This document shows positions 16,376 through 19,407 of a stretch of DNA of 19,407 nt, one piece after another. The first letter of the stretch is position 1, and each line of letters begins with the position of its first letter. The DNA is from TMED109 sp015660425. Lineage in GTDB: Bacteria > Pseudomonadota > Alphaproteobacteria > TMED109. Below the pieces are notes generated by a model that was given only the letters and a program-made list of their open reading frames with translations, searched no databases and was not told the DNA's origin. Location of the stretch: positions 1-19,407 of the forward strand of contig JAPYTH010000029.1 in NCBI GenBank assembly GCA_029936295.1, written 5' to 3'. Made by a program: the position numbers and the translations under genes.

Positions 16376-16384
16376 AAGGAGAGG
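16376..16384 (+). promoter_or_regulatory. Strong ribosome binding site of the SDR gene
   Basis: AAGGAGAGG lies 4 nt before the ATG at 16389 and is among the strongest Shine-Dalgarno matches in the window. It follows a 98-bp spacer, unlike the zero-gap junctions elsewhere, suggesting that the SDR/aldolase pair begins its own expression unit. Confidence 0.6.
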
Positions 16385-16388
16385 TAAT

Positions 16389-17129
16389 ATGAGTGATACT
16401 AATTATAAAACTGCTCTTGTAACGGGCGCAACTAGTGGTATAGGAATGGCAACAGCTATAAAGCTTTCAGAGGCAGGTATAAAAGTTATTGCTACTGGAA
16501 GAAGACTAGAAAAATTAAAGGCTTTAAAATCTAAAATTTCATGCGAAATAATAGAGTTAGATATTAGAGATCAAGATAAAATATATTCTTCTCTGGAAAA
16601 CCTTGAAATAGATATCTTAGTAAATAATGCGGGTGTAGGTCGAGGTTTTTCTCCTATTTTTAAGACAGATCCTAAAGATATAAACACTACAACAGATACT
16701 AATGTTACTTCATTTTTACATGTATTAAGAGCGGTAGTTCCTGGAATGGTAAATAGAAAACGTGGACATATAATTAATATAGGATCAATTGCAGGTTTAT
16801 ACCCTATGGCGTCATCTGTATATGGAGGTTCTAAAGGAGCCGTTCATTTAATTAATCAAAATTTACGGTTAGAATTAAGTGGTACTGGTGTTCGTGCAAC
16901 TGAAATATGCCCAGGCAGAGTAAAAACGGAATTTTTTGATGTAGCTTTTTCAGATAACCCACAAAAGAAAGAAGAAATGATGAGTGGTTTAACCTTACTT
17001 ACTCAGGAAGATATTGCAGATGCAATTATGTTTGCTTTAAAAGCCCCATGGAGAATGAATGTTTCTCTAATAGAAATAACTCCTACAGAACAAGTTCCAG
17101 GTGGATCTAAAATTGAAGGAGTAAAATAA
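16389..17129 (+). CDS. Short-chain dehydrogenase/reductase, YdfG-like
   Basis: This 246-residue classical SDR has the cofactor motif TGATSGIG (12-19), the ATGRR pair after strand 2 that favours NADP(H), NNAG (79-82), catalytic Ser133, Tyr145 and Lys149 (YGGSK). Its pattern follows E. coli YdfG, an NADP-dependent 3-hydroxy acid dehydrogenase acting on serine and malonic semialdehyde-type substrates. Its partner is the aldolase one base downstream. Aldolases of that family release small aldehydes or 2-oxo acids, so reduction or oxidation of a 3-carbon hydroxy acid is a reasonable guess, but only a guess. Confidence 0.88.
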   Translation: MSDTNYKTALVTGATSGIGMATAIKLSEAGIKVIATGRRLEKLKALKSKISCEIIELDIRDQDKIYSSLENLEIDILVNNAGVGRGFSPIFKTDPKDINTTTDTNVTSFLHVLRAVVPGMVNRKRGHIINIGSIAGLYPMASSVYGGSKGAVHLINQNLRLELSGTGVRATEICPGRVKTEFFDVAFSDNPQKKEEMMSGLTLLTQEDIADAIMFALKAPWRMNVSLIEITPTEQVPGGSKIEGVK

Positions 17130-17130
17130 A

Positions 17131-17889
17131 ATGGCTAAAAATAGTTTTAAAGAAAGATTAAAAAATGGGGAATCTTTAGTAGGCATATTTGCTTCTTTAG
17201 GAAGTGAAATTGCAGCAGAAGTTCTCGGTAGTTCCAATATTGATTATACGTTAATTGACATGGAGCACGCTCCAAATGATTTAAGAAATGTAGTGAATCA
17301 AATGCAGGCAGTAAAAGCTGCGGGGGGAGAATGTTTAGTAAGGATCCCTGTTTTAGATCATATTTACGCAAAAAGACTTCTTGATGCTGGCGCAACAACT
17401 ATTATGTTTCCACAAATCAATAATATTAATGATGCAAAAAATGCTGTTAAATCTGTTAAATACCCTCCAATTGGAATACGTGGAATTGCAGGAGCAACAA
17501 GAGCAAATAATTTTGGAAGAGAGGTTAATTATGTTGAAATAGCAGATGAAAAAATTTGCGTGATTTGTCAAATAGAGTCTTTAGAAGCTTGTAAAAATGT
17601 TAAGGATATAGCAGCTACAGATGGCGTAGATTTATTATTTGTAGGTCCAGGAGACTTGTCTGCTGACATGGGCTTTATAAAAGATAGAAATGCTAAAGAA
17701 GTAAAAGAAATGGCTCTTAAAGTTTTAAAAAATGCAAACGAATGTAATAAACCTTGTGGAATTATGGTTAGCAACATAACTGAAGCAAAAGAAATGCTTC
17801 AGTTAGGATTTGAAGTCATTGCTGTAACAACTGATTTGGTTTTACTTAGAAATGCTATAGACGAAATAGCTCAGTTATCAAAAAAGTAA
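17131..17889 (+). CDS. HpcH/HpaI family aldolase
   Basis: This metal-dependent class II aldolase splits 2-oxo-3-deoxy acids into pyruvate and an aldehyde. The 252 residues contain the HpcH/HpaI signatures: catalytic His46 in DMEHAPND, Arg71 in RIP that binds the pyruvate carboxylate, and metal ligands Glu149 (QIES) and Asp175 (GPGDLSADMG). Length and pattern match GarL (2-dehydro-3-deoxyglucarate aldolase) and HpaI, and specificity for the aldehyde half cannot be read. It starts one base after the SDR stop, so both form one operon. Confidence 0.9.
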   Translation: MAKNSFKERLKNGESLVGIFASLGSEIAAEVLGSSNIDYTLIDMEHAPNDLRNVVNQMQAVKAAGGECLVRIPVLDHIYAKRLLDAGATTIMFPQINNINDAKNAVKSVKYPPIGIRGIAGATRANNFGREVNYVEIADEKICVICQIESLEACKNVKDIAATDGVDLLFVGPGDLSADMGFIKDRNAKEVKEMALKVLKNANECNKPCGIMVSNITEAKEMLQLGFEVIAVTTDLVLLRNAIDEIAQLSKK

Positions 17890-17896
17890 TTACCTA

Positions 17897-17948
17897 TTTA
17901 ATACATTTGAAATTAATAAAAATTTAATACATTTGAAATTAATAAAAC
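17897..17948. repeat. 26-bp tandem duplication between convergent genes
   Basis: Two adjacent 26-bp units (17897-17922 and 17923-17948) are identical in their first 25 bases, starting TTTAATACATTTGAAATTAA. The second unit forms the end of the small minus-strand gene. With one unit the small protein would end in SNVLNR; with two it ends in SNVLNFY. This is typical of replication slippage, or of an assembly error near the contig edge. Confidence 0.75.
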
Positions 17949-18023
17949 AAGGATAACTGCAACTACAACTGTGATTAAACTAAACCATAGTAAACTGCGA
18001 TCATATTTTTTTTCTTCAGACAT
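17913..18023 (-). CDS. Small single-span membrane protein (36 residues), hypothetical
   Basis: The product starts MSEEKKYDRSLLWF and continues through SLITVVVAVILVLLIS to a short SNVLNFY tail. It has a charged N terminus and one strongly hydrophobic helix of about 20 residues, so it should sit in the inner membrane. GGAGAGAAG lies directly upstream of the ATG, a good ribosome site. After closing the adjacent artificial gap, the ATG would fall 24 bp after the lipoprotein stop, making it the next gene of that operon. I recognise no family. Size makes it easy to miss in standard annotation. It could still be a chance frame, but the ribosome site, operon spacing and amphipathic design argue against that. 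Confidence 0.6.
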   Translation of the reverse strand: MSEEKKYDRSLLWFSLITVVVAVILVLLISNVLNFY

Positions 18024-18053
18024 TCTTCTCTCCATATTTATATTAATTTATTT
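17999..18053. repeat. 55-bp copy flanking the N gap (left contig end)
   Basis: This segment, GATCATATTTTTTTTC onward, is repeated exactly at 18154-18208 on the other side of the gap. Exact identity over 55 bases, ending at the first N, points to two contig ends that overlap. Confidence 0.9.
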
Positions 18054-18153
18054 NNNNNNNNNNNNNNNNNNNNNNNNNNNNNNNNNNNNNNNNNNNNNNN
18101 NNNNNNNNNNNNNNNNNNNNNNNNNNNNNNNNNNNNNNNNNNNNNNNNNNNNN
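18054..18153. other. Assembly gap (100 N), probably artificial
   Basis: The run of exactly 100 Ns is a standard unknown-length placeholder. Because its flanks are the same 55 bp, the true sequence is probably continuous with no missing bases. 55 is a common final k-mer size in short-read assemblers, whose contigs overlap by k at graph branches. Confidence 0.85.
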
Positions 18154-18208
18154 GATCATATTTTTTTTCTTCAGACATTCTTCTCTCCATATTTATATTA
18201 ATTTATTT
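18154..18208. repeat. 55-bp copy flanking the N gap (right contig start)
   Basis: This matches 17999-18053 exactly and includes the lipoprotein stop codon (18203-18205) and a second copy of the small-gene ribosome site and first codons. It should be merged with the left copy. Confidence 0.9.
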
Positions 18209-18670
18209 GCTAATATTCCCACCAGCATCTCTTGGCGAAACAGTAACCCAAACTTCTGTGCCTCTAGTACTGCTAGAATCTATTCTTACAGTTGCTATAC
18301 GTCCTCCACGTTCATATGTAATTAAACTTATATCAGACCGTATGCTAGTAATTTCTTTCCAACCAAAATTTGGCATTTCAAATCTATAAAAATCAAAAAC
18401 TTCAGCACCACTCATATTTACAATTAAATTTAACCTACCAAACCAGTCACTTTGTGAACCAAATAACAAAGATTTTTCAATATTCATTTTAGAATTATTT
18501 GGCATTGGTAAATCATCAAATTTAGCAAAAGAGCTTTCTTCTACAGGTAACCCTTCAGTTCCTGAAACACCACTTGGAATTATAGGTACTCTCCCACCAC
18601 AAGAAATCAAGAAGAAGAAAGATATAATACAAGAAATTTTAATCAAACATTTATTGAAGCTACCAGTCAT
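18203..18670 (-). CDS. Conserved alphaproteobacterial-type lipoprotein, function unknown
   Basis: The 155-residue product starts MTGSFNKCLIKISC and has a lipoprotein signal with lipobox LISC, Cys24 being the lipidation site; GG follows, so there is no inner-membrane retention aspartate. A proline- and glycine-rich linker leads to a compact domain with DLPMPNNSKMNIEKSL, VFDFYRFEMPNFGWKEI and ITYERGGRIATVRI. The FYR.EMP.FGW block resembles many uncharacterised alphaproteobacterial lipoproteins. I prefer the ATG at 18670 over an in-frame ATG at 18712 because GGAG lies 9 nt upstream and the shorter form gives a proper signal peptide. It follows tRNA-Arg by about 70 bp. Confidence 0.85.
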   Translation of the reverse strand: MTGSFNKCLIKISCIISFFFLISCGGRVPIIPSGVSGTEGLPVEESSFAKFDDLPMPNNSKMNIEKSLLFGSQSDWFGRLNLIVNMSGAEVFDFYRFEMPNFGWKEITSIRSDISLITYERGGRIATVRIDSSSTRGTEVWVTVSPRDAGGNISK

Positions 18671-18743
18671 TTTAATACTCCATATAATAATATTATTATT
18701 TTCGCACATCACTTACATCATGGTCAACAAGAAGTAATTTAAA

Positions 18744-18820
18744 TGGTGACCCCGGCAGGATTCGAACCTGCGGCCTACTGCTTAGAAGGCAGTTGCTCTA
18801 TCCAGCTGAGCTACGGAGTC
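18744..18820 (-). tRNA. tRNA-Arg (anticodon UCU)
   Basis: The 77-nt cloverleaf has the acceptor stem GACTCCG with CGGGGTC (one G-U pair), discriminator A and an encoded CCA. The anticodon stem ACTGC/GCAGT encloses the loop CTTCTAA, giving anticodon TCT, which reads AGA and AGG. AGA is the expected major arginine codon in this AT-rich genome. The T arm is GCAGG-TTCGAAT-CCTGC. Confidence 0.97.
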
Positions 18821-18829
18821 ATAATACAT

Positions 18830-19156
18830 TTACATTCCCACATTTTTAGTAAAGTTATCAGCATAAGATTTAATAATAACTTTTTTTTCCTTTGGTTGTA
18901 TAATTTCTATAGAAATTTTATTTTGTTCTGCATATCTTTCTAAATCATTTAATGAGGTAAATTTTAACTTTATTTGCTGTTTAATATCACTACCACCTGA
19001 CCAACCCATTAAATTATCACGGACATAATTTTTTGAGCATATAGGTTCTAAAACCCAATAATCAGATTTATGTTTTCCAGACTGTGTTACAGATGAAATA
19101 TTTTTATATACTTTAGCACTATTAAAATTAACAGATCTAAATAATTCAGTACTCAT
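18830..19156 (-). CDS. NADH:ubiquinone oxidoreductase accessory subunit, NDUFS4-like
   Basis: This 108-residue protein belongs to the ETC complex I 18-kDa (NDUFS4) family, an accessory subunit shared by mitochondria and Alphaproteobacteria. Visible family elements are KVYKN near the N terminus, WVLEP, NLMGWSGGSDIKQQIKLKF, the LNDLERYAEQN helix and the C-terminal KSYADNF. It would sit on the peripheral arm at the inner membrane. The ATG at 19156 follows AAGG by about 7 nt; a longer frame runs back into tRNA-Pro and is not real. The gene lies 19 bp after tRNA-Pro and its stop is 9 bp before tRNA-Arg, so all three are probably on one transcript. Confidence 0.9.
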   Translation of the reverse strand: MSTELFRSVNFNSAKVYKNISSVTQSGKHKSDYWVLEPICSKNYVRDNLMGWSGGSDIKQQIKLKFTSLNDLERYAEQNKISIEIIQPKEKKVIIKSYADNFTKNVGM

Positions 19157-19175
19157 ATTAAACCTTAATAAAAAG

Positions 19176-19252
19176 TGGTCGGGGCGAAGTGATTCGAACA
19201 CTCGACCCCCTGTTCCCAAAACAGGTGCGCTACCAGGCTGCGCTACGCCCCG
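19176..19252 (-). tRNA. tRNA-Pro (anticodon UGG)
   Basis: The 77-nt cloverleaf has a perfect acceptor stem CGGGGCG/CGCCCCG, discriminator A and an encoded CCA. The anticodon stem CCTGT/ACAGG encloses TTTGGGA, giving anticodon TGG. The C1-G72 pair and D-arm AGCGCAGCCTGGTAGCGC are typical of bacterial proline tRNA. Confidence 0.97.
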
Positions 19253-19407
19253 ACACATATTAACTTCAGAATACTACTTATCATTAAGTAAAGCATGCTT
19301 CAAGCGTTAAGGTAATAAAGGAGTAATAAAATAACAAGACAACATATACCAAATAGAATAAAATTAAAAAACTTGCTCTTCCTATTATAAAGGTATTCCG
19401 TTAAATA
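19253..19407. other. Intergenic region upstream of tRNA-Pro
   Basis: About 155 bp with no credible gene. It holds a 6-bp stem TACTTA-TCAT-TAAGTA (19275-19290) next to a 10-bp palindrome AAGCATGCTT (19291-19300). The tRNA-Pro promoter should lie here on the minus strand, but I see no clear -35/-10 pair. Confidence 0.4.

Noticed and set aside
17999..18208. 55-bp direct repeats as an attachment site or mobile-element boundary
   Set aside because: Exact identity ending at an N run, a length equal to a common k-mer, and no integrase or transposase nearby make an unmerged contig overlap far more likely.
19157..19258. N-terminal extension of the NDUFS4-like frame
   Set aside because: The added residues are the translation of tRNA-Pro. 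The ATG at 19156 with AAGG upstream gives the normal family N terminus.

Overview
This window is AT-rich DNA from an alphaproteobacterium. Three things point there: the 16S fragment carries the alphaproteobacterial form of the region around E. coli 690 (GAGGTGAAATTCGTAGATAT on the minus strand) and a short V3 hairpin; a bacterial NDUFS4-type complex I accessory subunit is present; and the gene content is typical of the class. Low GC, very short spacers and overlapping genes suggest a streamlined, probably marine, free-living lineage. The exact lineage is inference. Two N runs (10 and 100) show that it is a scaffolded draft or metagenome/single-cell assembly, and both gaps look artificial.

Layout. 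(1) 1-1124, minus strand: the 5' half of a 16S rRNA gene, a structured leader with boxB/boxA-like elements and two GNRA-capped hairpins, and a near-consensus promoter. (2) 1370-7702, plus strand: seven tightly packed genes. The first three form an SsuABC/TauABC-like importer (binding protein, permease, ATPase). The next four are the PQQ-associated ABC set: ATPase, YVTN beta-propeller, periplasmic binding protein and ABC-2 permease. This set is the family of Pseudomonas putida PedA1A2BC and the methylotroph lut clusters, which are linked to lanthanide-dependent alcohol oxidation. (3) 7726-11531: a two-domain mercaptopyruvate sulfurtransferase, a convergent dicarboxylate/amino-acid:cation symporter, then cystathionine beta-lyase and a secreted DUF192 protein. 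(4) 11532-14595: a ModE-like DNA-binding protein without a molybdate-sensing domain, then modABC behind a promoter that contains a near-perfect ModE operator. (5) 14638-17889: a ThDP-dependent enzyme of the acetolactate-synthase superfamily, a YdfG-like dehydrogenase and an HpcH/HpaI aldolase. (6) 17913-19252, minus strand: tRNA-Pro, the NDUFS4-like subunit, tRNA-Arg, a conserved lipoprotein and a 36-residue single-span membrane protein.

How it fits together. The main theme is acquisition of scarce enzyme cofactors: one locus probably serves PQQ/lanthanide alcohol dehydrogenases and another brings in molybdate. No PQQ dehydrogenase, PQQ biosynthesis gene, TonB receptor or molybdoenzyme lies in the window, so the enzymes served must be encoded elsewhere. 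The less familiar items are the coupling of two ABC systems in one operon, the pairing of a sensorless ModE with an intact ModE operator, the small membrane protein hidden by an assembly gap, and the uncharacterised ThDP enzyme/SDR/aldolase block.
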